A stretch of DNA of 64,000 nucleotides from Hirudinaria manillensis (Eukaryota > Annelida > Clitellata > Hirudinida > Hirudinidae). Below are positions 22,333-35,337 of the stretch, one piece after another. The stretch lies in contig CM067526.1 in the NCBI GenBank assembly GCA_034509925.1, positions 13,161,010 through 13,225,009 of the forward strand, written 5' to 3'. Position 1 is the first letter of the stretch; each line of letters begins with the position of its first letter. The notes under the pieces were generated by a model. The model had not been told where the DNA came from and did no database searches. It saw only the letters and a program-made list of their open reading frames with translations. The position numbers were made by a program, and so were the translations under genes.

Positions 22333-24362
22333 TTATTTGGTGATTATTTTTATTTTCACTAAGCTCACTGTCCTTCAGTTGGTAATGGCCATCCTTTCCA
22401 ATCCATCATGACCTAACATCACTTCATTTCCTTTCCAACTTCCACAATTGTTTTTGACAATTTTAGAGCAGGAGCAAATCTCTTGCGTGGCCACAGCTGC
22501 TTTGATGCGACCAGGGCCGTGTTCATCAGAAGTTGAGCTAAAAGCGGTTATGTCTTCAGTCCACCTCCACTAGGGGAGTTGACACACTGATGCAAGAACA
22601 CCAGCCAGCTAGGGATACATTTGTCATGTTTTTATCATTTTCTTTTGTGCTTTTATACTAAAGAGATGTTCTAGTATGCGAGATATCTGAAAATAATAGT
22701 AAGTTCATTTCTGAAGTGCTACGAGTGTCTAGGATGAGGCAACAAAATTTTTCTTGTCATTTTTCGTGGTGATGAAATCTGCTTGCCTTGAAAAGTTTGA
22801 TTAGTTTGTAGTCTTGATTATCAGTTATGACTTGTTTTTCCTTATGCTGACATTTAACTATCTTTTGCACAAAAGTATTTTCATTGTTGTTCTTCCTAAA
22901 AAAAAATTATTCTGTGGCATAAGTTAAAAACTTTTGACCCATGACAGACCTAGACTCCATAACCAAGTTTGCTACTATGCAAAATAACGACAGTAAAAAG
23001 TAAAAAAAAGTTATTGATAAACAATTCAGGATCATATACAAATAATGATATAAAACTGTGTGAAAGTAGTTTCAGCTAACTTGTAAAATTTATCTGCTTG
23101 GTTCAGTGTTGGGCCGACTAACTCTCTGTGATGACTCTGTCAGATGAGGGGATTCTATGAAAATTTCTAATAGTGGATAAATTAAGAAAGACATTTGATT
23201 TGTGATGTGGCATTCCCCGAGCATTTTAAAAACGTTGTTAATCGTTAGGATGAGCAGATCACTCTGTCAAAAAAAAATTAGTGTTGATACCCTGTATTGC
23301 TGGCATGATTTTATCAACGAATTCTCAATTGGGATTTCATTCTCTTTGGCAAAATCACAATAAATAAACAATGAAAGGATTAAATGGCTGCCAATTGAGT
23401 GGAACAATTAAGAGTGAATGGATTGACCATTTTAGCCTGTTGGTCTAACGTCAGCACAGTAATAACAGCTCTGATACCATAATGTCTTTGCCTAATTGCA
23501 TCCTGCTCTCGCGAAAAACCCTGCATCCTTTTGCCTTGGACTATTTTATTGAATATATTTATTAAATTTAATAAAGCGACAACACCCCGACTAAACCATA
23601 AATGTTTGAATGACAGAAATTTCAAGTCACTTGAAATTACATAATGCATGTCGGCACCTGGAGGAGGCACAAGTTTTATCGATTGAAGGTGGATTTCTAG
23701 AGTCAGAAAGTGGGGTCTGCATGGGTTAGGTACCAAAGATCCCCTCCGTCAGTCTTTTGCCTACCACTTATCCAACATTGGCTCAACCACTTTTCCGCGT
23801 CCAAAGAATTAAAACGTCAATAACGAAACAAAACTATTTTTAACATACTTTATCCACCTAAGATTTGTTGAACATAACAGAAATGAGCGGTCTTAAAATA
23901 TTTTATCTCTGACTAATAATTATTGATAAATGACATTTATTAAAACTTTAATAAGAAAGCTTCAGTCTTTAGTTTCATCTCTCTCAGTTAATCACAAAAA
24001 CAAATTCGCTGTTCCAAATAATTCTCAACCGATCAGGACTCATTAAAAGCCTTCAACTGCCACACTTCCTTGGCATCTTTTTGAGAAGCATTTTCATCTT
24101 CGAAGCGAGATTAATCAGTGTCAATCATTATCATGCATTAATAACGAGGTCTGAGGCAATTAATAATGAGAGCTTTAAAAACTAGAACGAGCTATAGCAA
24201 GACTGTTTGGAAAGGGTGTCTTGAAAATTATCCTCTTGGATAACACTTTAATTTTAGTTTTTATCATTTTTCATTTTTAAAAGCGAATATTAAAACTCGA
24301 AATTATTCTATATGTGGATAATTATTTGTTTATTTATCTGTATTTAATTAATAATTGTGAAC

Positions 24363-26465
24363 ATGTTCTGGACACAATTATTGCAATTGCTCCTAGTTTT
24401 CATACAAACATTCAGGGAAATCGATGGAAGAGGTTTGCTGTTCGCGCTTTATCTAAACATTGATATAATCAATGCTAAAATTGAGAAATCTTGTTATCAT
24501 GAATTTAAAAAAGACTTCAGTTTACATATAGATATTAATAAACAACATTAATAACAATATTAGTTGAAAGTTTCTTTTCCAGTTTGTTTGGGCCACGACC
24601 AAGCTCCAGGTTATAGTATTCACGTCAACAGATCTAATTACCTTACGACCGCGTATAAGGGCTGTAAGGTGATCCACAAAAATGTGGAAATTGTGGAATT
24701 TTCAGATAAAATTGATCCAACATTCTTGGACACCATTGAAGAGGTTAATTGAGGATAACATTTCCATGAAATTATTAAGAATTGATAGCATTTTATTTGT
24801 AACTCATTAAAAAAGTTCTCATTAAAACCGAACCGAACAGTAATGACCGGAACTACGATTACTAATGTGCATTTGATTTTGATTGTAACTCAATGTAAAA
24901 AAGACCCCATTAAAACCAGGCCAAACTTAACGGCCGATATTATTAGTATTATTAATATACTAGCAACTCTACACTCTATGAAACAGGCACAATGAATTTT
25001 CAATGCCCTTCAAAAGCCATGGAAATGACATCAGAACGTAATTTATTTAATTAACTTAGGCAATAAATGTGATGCTTAAATTAATTGTCTATCTACCCAA
25101 AAGTTAGACAGAATTAACTTAACATGTGAAAATGTTTTTTTTTAGGTCCATGGTTTCATCTTCATTGAAAATACTGGCCTAAGTGTCCTTAGCATGAAAA
25201 ACTTGAGACTAGTCAGAGGAATCAGCCTTCACAAAAACCAGAGCATCCACATTGTGAAAAACAAGAAGCTGAAGAATGTGGTCTTTCCATCTCTTAAAGG
25301 TGAGCCACTTCAAAGACTAGGGTTGCATTGCCTGTTGGCTTTTTGTAAGGTCTCCCTTGAACGAGTTCTTAATGAGTTTTTGAAAAGCACTATTATGTTT
25401 TTTCATTATTTATTCAATTTATTGTAAATGTAGTTGGCCTGCTATATTTGCTGAGGAATTTATCATTTATTTCCTTGAGGAATGGAAATGCCAATGATAT
25501 CTTGATCACATATTCAAAAATGCTCGACTCTCAATTGTACTTTGCAATAAATAGTTAGAGCATGTTTTGATTTAATTTGCATTTGCTTAATCGATTTTTC
25601 AGTTTTGAGATTTTAAAATGAAGATTCCTCTGTCATCGTACACCACATTTTCTCACTATTCACTTATTTTACTGAAAATATTTGCCTTTTCAGAGATTGT
25701 AAAGGGTAATGTACACATTGAGGGGAATGAAAACCTCTGTCACATGGACAAGATATTGTGGGAGGATATAACCAACAGAGAAGAAAGTTCACTACTCAAG
25801 AATCTAGGAACCAATTGTAAGTTGAAAACTAAAATGAAGAGGAAACTATACATTAGTGTTATTAGTATTTAGCTGATTGCCTTAAAAGCACTTCTTAACC
25901 AATGTCCATTTGTATAGCACTTGTATAGCACTTTATGTAGCACTTGTATAGCACTTCCACCAGGAGGTAGTGGGCTGGATATCATGATACAAGATGACCA
26001 TTGCCAATAGTGCTACATAGAGGATTGTAATCGTTTGGCCGATCTGCATGCCAATTTTTAACCATCGATTAAACATGACAACCATTAATTATGAATTATT
26101 GATTAATAAGGTCCATCATGCGAACCCGGCTGCCTATTTTGCTGGACTGAGGATGTGTGCCAACAAAGTAATACAGACTTCCGGTCCCTTTTTAGTCATT
26201 CAGTTCATAACTGCAATATTTTTTCTTAAAAATGATTTATTTAATAATTACAAATAATTACAAATTTAATTAAAATGACATTTAATTCATCGATGATGTA
26301 GGTCATCACACAGTCATGAAAATTAAGATCAGCTCCTAATATTGCCTGAGAGTCAAAATGATCCGAGTGCTATTTTAGCCTGCTTAACAATTAGAGAGCT
26401 TAATCACAAATGACACATGAGAATTAGGTATTAAATAATTAATATCATCATGCATTTACTTTTGC

Positions 26466-26499
<34 letters not shown>

Positions 26500-29400
26500 G
26501 CAATCAAATTAATTTTAAAGTATGGAGAAAGTCTTGCGAGACAGAATGCCAAGCGGGATGCCTGAACGGGACTTCGACTTGTTGCGATACAGAGTGCCTA
26601 TCAGGATGCTTCAATGACCCAGAAAACTGCGTTGTTAGTAAAACTGGAATTACCGGGTCGAAGGTCAACGACATCCGTTCTCGACATTTCAATCGACGGA
26701 TGATTTGTTGATGACTACAATTAGTCATGAGACTTTAATCTTGAAAATTCTGGCTAAATGTCAACACCATTGATAATTATTATCTTTTAAGAATTGCGAA
26801 CATACATGATGAAATGACGTATGAATGCCTAGAGAGGCATTAATTGTCACAATTGGTCTTGTAATTACTTTAGCTGGAAAGTATAATTGATTGTTTATAC
26901 ATAATCCTGTATCGTGTGCAAGTATGTACTAGGAAGTTTTTATTCAATCTTAATAAGATATTAGAGCAATTTTTTTTGCTATTGCTATTATTAATATTAA
27001 TAATAATAATATTATTATTAATAGTATTACATTATTATTTTTATTGCCATTGATTACGCTGGAGATAAACAAATGCGATAACAGCAACTAAAACTGACTG
27101 ACAGGATTGTAGAAACTTCAAAGACAAAGATGTTTGCAGGAGTCAATGTCCAGGAGACAAATTTCATTATGGAGTTGAATGCCTGGAAGAATGCCCTAGT
27201 ATGATTTGATCATCATCATCACCACCATCATCATCGTCATCAATAATCAACTGTTATTAATGAGATTTAATTATATCCGGGGCCAAAAAACATATTTAAT
27301 ATTTTAATGGTCAGAGCATTTAGCCAAATTGTATTTGCAACATAAGTTGGGAATCGCTAACTTATAGCTACAAGATGAGAGCAAAACATCGTAGTTTAGA
27401 TGGGAACTTTAATCAAATAAAGTTATTTATTAAATGAATAATATTATAACAATAATAATCAAATTATTAATCATTCAATTTACAAAAAACATATAAAAAC
27501 TGCATGTGATGACATAAATATTCAATTTTCCAAAGATGACACCGTGCATCACCAACAGAGTTGCCTTCTGACTTGTCCCATCAACCACTACGTGACTGAA
27601 AAAACGGAGTGCAAGGAGTGTCCGGCAGATGAAGAATGTCCCCAAGGTTGGTATCGATTTAAGCCGGCCTAAGGCATGACTGAGTGGCCAACAGCTTTGT
27701 CATTTGACCCAGCCATTAGGAATAAATTTGCCAAAGTAGAGTTAATCTTCTCGATTGTAAATAACTCTTTAACATCCAGTTTTACGTTCCATTGTTAGAA
27801 AAGTGAGTTATAAATTTAGCCATTACAACAATAACAAAAACAACAACAACAAAACAACCAGTTGTTTGGAATTCTTCGTGCAGCTTCGTTTGAATCTTTC
27901 AGTGTGCCAAGCTTTTGATAACTCTGCCAATTATGACAACATAAAGAAACTCGAGAATTGTACGATCATCGACGGACCGCTTAAAATCTTTAAACACATA
28001 GTGGAGGACAAGTGAGTTTTTGGCAATTTCCATTTCCAAGATTTTCAAGTCATTGTTCGAATCATTTTTGTTAGGAAAAAGTCACCGGTTCCTTTTTTTG
28101 AACAATCCCTTTCCAAGATCAGGGAAGTTACTGGTGGGTAATTAGATTGGCATTCGTAAAAGCATCAAAGCGTTTTCTATCTTCCTGGTTTTCCAAAGAA
28201 CATAATGCTACATTTCAACATTTAAAAATGCCATAAGTGCTATAACCGATTGTCCTCATATTATTGCTATCATGTAATTTGTTCAGAAAGAGTCATCATA
28301 CAAGGGCAGCACGTGAACCTTACCGACCTCTACTTTTTGAGAAACTTGGAAATTGTCAAAGGAAAAAAAAGGTTAAAATGGATATTATAAATATTATTAA
28401 ATAACAAAACAAGACTACTGGCTATCTAGATTAGGAATGTTTATATAATCAATTATGGATATAATTGTACAATCAGTTGTCATAACAGTTTTGATTATCT
28501 TCCTTTCCTACATAATCTTCCTTTTACATATTGCAGCAGTGAAATTGTCATGAGTATTGGCCTAACATATCTTAAGTCTCTGAACCTTACTAAACTGAGA
28601 AAAATTGGTTCAGGAGATCTAAGAATATCCTCAAACAACTACCTAGAAAGCTTGGATTTAACATCCCTAAAAGAAGTCGGAGGTGAGTCATCTTTGTTGC
28701 ATTTAAAATCATTAAAAATAATTGTTTAAAAATGCCATGTTTGCGGTTCTTTTTATTCTTAATTGCCAAGAAACAAGTTTGTGTTGTTGATGTTGCAGGT
28801 CAGATACGAATCACGAATAATTCAAGACTTTGCTACATCGACAACAGTACATTTGAAGGCATTTCAAAGTAAATCATAAAATCTAAAACAAATTATTTCA
28901 AATTATTTGCAAATTATTTTAATTATTAATAAATTATTATGTAAAGAATTTCAATTTATTATTGGCTTATTACTATTATTGTCTTTAACGTTGATAACGT
29001 TAAAATAATTCATTTCATCAGCAACGTGGTACTCCTAAATAACAGGGATCCAGAAGAGTGTCGTATGTAAATTTATTTATTCTTTGTTCATTAATAATCA
29101 TAATCTTCATTAACATGTTGCATGAAACCATTAAGTCTTAATTAAGTCTTGTCTAATTTAATTCAAGGGTTTATGGCCAACTATTATGGCCAATTAGTGT
29201 TATTGTGATGGTCAAGAAGTGTAAAATATTTGGAAGTCTATTAATTTTAAGGCCCTACATTGGATCCGGACACAAATAAACAGACAATATCCTGAATAAG
29301 TCATATATAACATACAGAAAAATAAATCAAATTCCATTCATAATTTCATGTAATATAATATAATTTCATGTAATATTACATAATTTTATGTAATATAATC

Positions 29401-32400
29401 ACAGATAATAGCATATTTTATGATAATTAATGGAATATTTAATTTAAACTCAAATAAATACCAGGAAGGGAAAACAAGATTTGCGACGTTGAATGCAAAG
29501 GTTGTTGGGGTGCGGGGAACGCGTTGTGCAGGTTCTGCAGACACTTTCAGTTTGAAGGCAAGGAAAATCATTATTGTAGTGATTAAAAAAAATATTGATT
29601 ATTAATTTAAATATATTGATTGAACTGTTAATTAAATTAATTAATTAATTGAATTTAAATAATATTATTATTTATTAATATTAACCGATTTGGTTTGGTT
29701 TAAAAGAATGGAATGAAGATGTAGATTGGTTACAAGTTGATTCTCACTTATGGTTGTAATAAAGGCTATGTAAATATAAATGACCATATTATATTATATC
29801 ATGCTTTATATTATAACAGAGAAATGTGTACCATTCTGTGACTTGGACGTTAGTTTTGATTCTGGTAATAATCTGTGCAAAAGATGCCATTCTGAGTGTC
29901 TTGGCTGTTCAGGGGAGGTATGCAATCAATTGAAAAGTTTAATACCTGACCCTATTGTTTCTAGTCCACAATGGCTAACAGTATAATCCTTATAAAATCA
30001 CAGGGTCCAGAAAACTGCAATCTTTGTAAGAACTTGATACATGGAAAAAAATGCGTCCAAAAGTGCCCCCACGGCCAGTATCCTAACCTGGCTAATGGAT
30101 CGTGTCTGCCGTGTCATTCCTCTTGCAAGAACGGATGCACTGGTCCGTCTGACGGTCTCGAAGTTGGCGGTTGTAACAACTGTTACCTTTACAACTGGGA
30201 AAACAAAACGTGCTTAAAGCCCGAAGCGACCGATTGCGCCGAGAGATTTTACGAGGAAAAAAAATCGCTGAACGTGTCCGATGCCGAAGGAGTTTGGGCT
30301 CCCGCTACTGTGGTTTGTACTCGCTCCGTTTTTGTTTAATTTTTCAAAAATGAATTTTAAATACGATTCTGTCGTCGTTTGTTTGGAAAAGTCTTTACCA
30401 TCAAAGGGCTCGATAAATGGCTTTTTATAAATAATCGTATAAGTGGCTTTTTATAAATAGTCACTTTATGGACTAATATTTCGAAATAATAATGATCCAG
30501 AAAACGAATGAAATTGAAAACCATTTTTGTTTGTGTTTATAATTTCAGAGAAGCTGCATGCCTTGCCACTCCGAATGTTCGTCTTGTCACGGCAGGGGGA
30601 CCTCGGTCGACGTTTGCACTTGTTTGAATGTGACGTACCAAAAGGTTTGCCAGCAGTCATGCCCATTAGGGCACTATGTCGACGACGGACGTTCTTGCCA
30701 GGAGTGTCATCCCGAATGTGATCGATGCTATGGTCCGAGGAATGACACTTGTTATACGTGCAAGTGGGCATTTATTATTATTTTTTATTTGCAATTATTA
30801 AATCCCTTTGAATGAAATAAATTCTTTAGGAAACCTGTTGTACATTAAATACTTTAATTTAAATTAATTTAATCTTCAGGAATGTCAGAATAAATCTGGA
30901 AAGCCCTTTTCAGTTTTACTGCAACTCCAGCTGTCCCCCTGGCATGACTGCAGCTGATCAATTTCTGGAAGGAGGGATCGTGCAGAGGATATGCCAGTCC
31001 GAACTTCAGGACGGCTACTCCTTGGAGTCCGTGTGAGTTGCCAAGAAATGCCGGCAGAACGGAATCCGTCCTTGCCGTTATACCTCAATCTCCACGTCTT
31101 TCTTCTTTGTTTTTTTTTGAGTTTATTCAAATGTCAAAATAACAGAAGTAATCAAGATTACAATTATACACGTACCATTATTATTATTTTTATTATAATT
31201 GTGTACTTAATGCAATGAAACAAATGTAATTATTCTAGTTTCAAGGCAATGAAGTATTGTTTAAAATAATGTCTTAAATTTAAGAGAATTTTACATTGAA
31301 TTTTCACTCCTCATTCAGAACCAAGAACCCAAAGATGCTGACCGGGATGCTGGTCGTCGGAGGACTGGGCCTACTGATAGTTGTTGCGGTCATTGTTATT
31401 GTCATGAGGATCCAGAGGGCTAAGGCTGAAGTAAATAAGGCAAAGCTGGAGGCACACATGAAATCAATGGAGACCCCTATGGAAGAAGTAATGCAAACTT
31501 TAATATCAATTAGATCAATTTTGTTGTTTTTAATTAAATTGTAATATCTTTCTGCATTTTGTTCATGTTCTGGCCTTGGGAGATTATTTTGTATGATATT
31601 TGCAAATGCTGTAATTCAATGCAATTACAACTATTAGGAATAAATATAATCACTGAATTTCTTAAGGAGAACAAAATGGCCAAGTCAATGATTTTTATCC
31701 TCAATTATGAACTTTAATGTCAATTAAATCGCTTTTATTTAAATTTATTTTTCAACTAATTTGTAATGTGTTTCTGTATTTCGTTCACGTTCTGGCCATG
31801 GGAGAATCTTTTTTTAAAAGTTATTATAACCATTAGGTTTATATTTGATATGATTATGATTTATTATATTGATGATTATGATTATGATTATATTTATTAA
31901 TCATTTCGACAAAATTGTCCAAACGATGATCTTTATCCCCTGTCTCGCGATAATTGAAGATTGTTGCACCGACCGATGTACGACCTGACCTTGCCTCCAT
32001 ACGACTCATCAAGGAAATGGAATTGGAAAGAGGGGAGACAATTGGTTCTGGAGCCTTTGGAACTGTCTACAGGGTAATTTGTCTTAACAAATGCCGTTAT
32101 TAAACTGCATTATCACTGGCTAGAGAAACTGATAAAGATAGAGAAATCGTTAGAGAAAGCTTCTCCGTAATTTTTAAGCGGCATCGCTCGTGTCGTCGAT
32201 TATGTTTTATGCTCGACAGACTCGAATCATCTGCGATTAACTTTTGCCGACAGGGCATTTGGAGACCCGAAGACGAAAACATTAAGGTGGCCGTGGCAAT
32301 CAAAGTACTTACAGAAGGTGAAAGCAGAGTTGATTAATTGTTGCCACTGCTATTATTAATGTTGTTATCTCGGAAGATGTTGTTTATCGTGAAAGGTTCG

Positions 32401-33811
32401 TCGAGTGCCCAGCACAAGGAACTCCTCGAAGAGGCGAGGGTCATGGCTTCCGTGAATCATTCTTGCTGCATAAGGATCATTGCCGTGTGCCTGAGCAGGC
32501 AGATGATGCTCATTACGCCTCTGGTGGTGCACGGCTCTCTGCTGGACTACGTTCGGAAGAGAGGACCATCCATAGGTAGCCATACCATGCTCAAGTGGTC
32601 CACCCAGATTGCTAGAGTGAGTAAGAAGGAAGCACTGAGAATGATTGAAGACAATAAAAGAAGTCTTTGGGTTTTTGATACAAAGTAAAGATTTTTATGT
32701 TGTCATCACATTTCAGGGCATGAATTACTTGGAGCAGAAAGGGATTGTTCACAGAGACTTGGCTGCGAGAAACATTTTGGGTAGCATCTTCATTTTATGG
32801 AATCAGATATCAACATAATAATAATAATAATAATAAATACAATATAATAATTATCATAATAATTCTTTCTTTCCCATATTGTAATTTATTGTTCTTTGCA
32901 TTGTAAAAGTGGTATTTAATTTTTCCAGTTCGAGATGTCAACCAGGTGAAGATAACGGACTTTGGTCTTGCCAAGCTTCTCACCAAAGAAGATAGTTTTT
33001 TGTCAACAGGAGGGAAGGTGATAATTGAAATTGATCATTGAACTTGTTCTATCAAATTCTATCAAAATGTTTATGTTTCATATCAGGTGCCTGTAAAATG
33101 GCTGGCCTTGGAATCAATACAGCACAGAATATTTACTCACAAAAGTGATGTCTGGAGCTATGGTAATTCATTTAGGATTGTATTTTGTAATTTATGATGA
33201 AATATCAAAATAATATTATTAATTCATATCATGTTGGTGCTCACTCCCTCTGTTCTTGCAGAAATTATTATTATTATTGATATCAATTATTAATGTTGTA
33301 ACTGACATTAAACTATAACTCTGTACATTAATAAACTAAATTGGTTAAATTCATCTTTATTTCATTACGTATATTATAATTGGTTTGATTAGCTTGAATC
33401 TAAAATCCTTTGGCTTTTCAGGAGTCACTCTCTGGGAATTATATACTTATGGCAAGAGACCTTACGAGGACATAAGTGCACTGGATGTGGTGGACCATCT
33501 GGAAAATGGAGAGAGACTTCCCCAGCCATCCATTTGCACCATTGATGTGTACACGATTTTATTCAAATGTTAGTTTAAGAAAAAAGTGCATTATATTTGC
33601 ATACCATTTTAAGATCTCTATGCTCTTTTGGACCTATTTTTAGACTTGATTCTAAATGACCTCTGACCTAAGTGACCTTTGACCATCTAGGTTGGGAGGT
33701 TGATGTCGCTTGTAGACCCACCTTCCTCGAACTGGAGGAAAGATTCAATACCATGTCACAAGATTCCAAGCGTTTTCTTATCATACCAGTTGGTATCCTT
33801 TACCTTATTAA

Positions 33812-33851
<40 letters not shown>

Positions 33852-35337
33852 TTTGTTATTATTATTATTGATATCATCACCATCATCAAATATCGTATCA
33901 TCGTCAGGGTGACAGGCATAGAATCCCGAGCGACTTTGTTGAGGACCAACGTTCGGAACTCCTTCGACAGATGAGACTCAGCGAATCGGACGATTTGGTT
34001 TTCGCAGAAGATTATCTCGATCCGGTCCTTACGAAGAGACTTTCCTCCCGGAAGAAATCTCCATTCCTTGCTAAGGTTGTTTTAGGATGAAATGTCTGGA
34101 AGGAAGATATCTTTTTTTTCTTAAGGAATCTTTTTTTTTGGCTTTTTTCTTAGTCTTAACTCTAGATTGAACTTTAGCAGAGGTCGATATAGAAAACAGT
34201 TTTAGGGAATCTTGTGAGATTATCCCGATCCCTGCGTGAGCCGATTTTTTGCTTCTTTAAGCTCGAAGAGGAGGAGGAGACGAATTTCCAATCGTCTCCT
34301 GAGTACGTCAACAGCCCGCGAAGCACATCCAGGCCTTCCTACGAGCATCAGCCTTCCTCCCGGTCTTCAGGATCTGCAGACAGAACGTTCAGCCATTTGG
34401 TGGCTGCTTCTGCAGTCCTTGAGGGAAACAGATCGAGCCAATCCAGTGATAGATATTTTTGCTATCCAAATGAATGCATCATCAAGGAGGTAGCTTTGAC
34501 CGTCTGTTTTTCTTGATTTTACAAATTATTGTTTCCAAACTAAATTAATGAAATTAAATTTTATTCAAGTCAAATGCAATTGTCCTGGCTTGTAAAAGTG
34601 TTTTACTATTTTCTATTTCAGTCCAAATCTTCAATAACTGATGAAAAGGAATTTTTGAAGATTCTCTGTGATGGTGAGAACTACGAAAACTTTGAGAAAC
34701 CACAACCAAACGTTGACTGTGAAGGTTATTTGGAGCCGAATTCCAGAAGTGAGTTCATCCAATCGGTTCGGATTGGTTGGGTTTCCCATTTGTTTGTTTC
34801 TGTTTAATAAAACAAAGCAAAAACAAGGTTTAAGTCTTAGTCTTGGGCTTGGCCATCTTCGTTATGAACAAGACTATAAGCCACATCATCATCGTCATCA
34901 TCATATACCAGTGGCCCAGTCTTTAGTATGAGTCTAGAAGATTAATTTCAATTTGGTGGTACACAATGTTGTTTGTTTTTATCCAGATCAACAAAAAGAC
35001 TCCATTGCCATGTTTGTGAATAATCCCGAATACATGGAGCAAGGTAAGAGTTGAGAGATTGAATCGTTACCGAAATTAATGTAGTTATTCAATTTGTATT
35101 ATGTTAATATGTCTAATTGGTATGGTTCCACAAACTTGCCTGAGCATTCAACTATTTATGTTTCTCTCAGGACCCGAGCCAGTAACTGAAACTAAGGCTA
35201 TTGGAATGTCAAAGGAACTTCCAAGAACGACTTTTGGAAGTAAAGCAGTTCGTGGAATGGGTTATTACAATGACTTTTCCGACCCAAATTCAAAGATTGT
35301 GGAAGGAATAGCTTATGTCAAACGTGATTTGTTGTGA
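24363..35337 (+). CDS. EGFR: ErbB/EGFR-family receptor tyrosine kinase (complete)
   Basis: Thirty-three exons splice in frame to 1349 residues: 24363-24432, 24583-24743, 25146-25299, 25694-25816, 26111-26167, 26521-26633, 27105-27198, 27536-27646, 27903-28011, 28075-28133, 28287-28371, 28537-28682, 28799-28868, 29022-29062, 29465-29557, 29820-29917, 30004-30312, 30549-30763, 30880-31032, 31319-31487, 31960-32073, 32254-32317, 32396-32616, 32717-32780, 32929-33017, 33087-33162, 33422-33568, 33691-33788, 33908-34075, 34262-34489, 34622-34748, 34987-35043, 35171-35337. The order is: signal peptide (1 to about 20); L1; furin-like Cys-rich II; L2 (about 295-464); a Cys-rich region (about 465-750) longer than in vertebrates; membrane span 761-783; kinase. 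Catalytic residues are intact: G-loop 839-844, Lys865, Glu882, HRD 955-957, DFG 975-977. Tail tyrosines sit in DYLDP (1137), PEYVN (1172, Grb2-type), NYENF (1254), GYLEP (1269) and NPEY (1291, Shc PTB-type). It binds EGF/neuregulin-like ligands at the plasma membrane and signals through Ras/MAPK. Confidence 0.95.
26111..26167 (+). other. EGFR: ErbB 57-nt micro-exon in the Cys-rich region II
   Basis: This short exon is easily missed because two of its frames look equally open or stop. In phase 1 it reads [19 protein letters not shown], the counterpart of the CDPSCP...CWG block at the start of vertebrate EGFR domain II. It keeps phase (1 in, 1 out) and has AAG| and |GTAATA borders. Without it the receptor would lose six cysteines and the frame would still stay open. 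Confidence 0.85.
26466..26500 (+). repeat. (ATT)n microsatellite in an ErbB intron
   Basis: A near-perfect ATT run that ends 20 bp upstream of an ErbB exon, where it contributes to the acceptor's T-rich tract. Confidence 0.9.
29558..29819 (+). other. EGFR: GC-AG intron of ErbB
   Basis: The intron starts GCAAGG and ends ACAG. The flanking exons read [10 protein letters not shown] and [10 protein letters not shown], which align with the Cys spacing of EGFR domain IV. The only nearby GT (at 29550) would put the next exon out of frame. The donor otherwise matches the consensus well (AAG|GCAAGG), as GC donors usually do. Confidence 0.75.
31497..31808 (+). repeat. Diverged direct duplication in an ErbB intron
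   Basis: Two related segments of about 95 bp, 31497-31592 and 31711-31808, share the order TTTAAT.TCAATTA, TTGTAAT, TTTCTG.ATTT and GTTC(A/C)TGTTCTGGCC... with scattered substitutions. They look like an old segmental duplication inside the intron before the kinase domain. No function is evident. Confidence 0.6.
33806..33869 (+). repeat. (ATT)n microsatellite in an ErbB intron
   Basis: An ATT run with minor interruptions in the short intron between the end of the kinase domain and the C-terminal tail exons. Confidence 0.9.

Larger units (their letters stand above)
21493..24362. other. 2.9-kb interval between KCTD5 and ErbB
   Basis: No supported gene. The interval includes the KCTD5 3' UTR, an (AAT)n tract followed by CATTTATATGGCAC (about 21752-21790, a reversed SINE-like tail), an isolated plus-strand open frame 21991-22332 that could be coding but matches nothing that I know, and AT-rich sequence that must contain the ErbB promoter. 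A minus-strand open frame at 23380-23736 looks accidental. Confidence 0.4.

Noticed and set aside
23380-23736. 118-codon minus-strand frame that briefly looked like a transposon fragment
   Set aside because: No catalytic motif of a reverse transcriptase, transposase or integrase is visible, and there are no terminal repeats.
25905-25965. Repeated TGTATAGCACT units considered as a CRISPR-like or regulatory array
   Set aside because: Only three or four tightly spaced short units in an intron of an animal gene; a minor tandem repeat.
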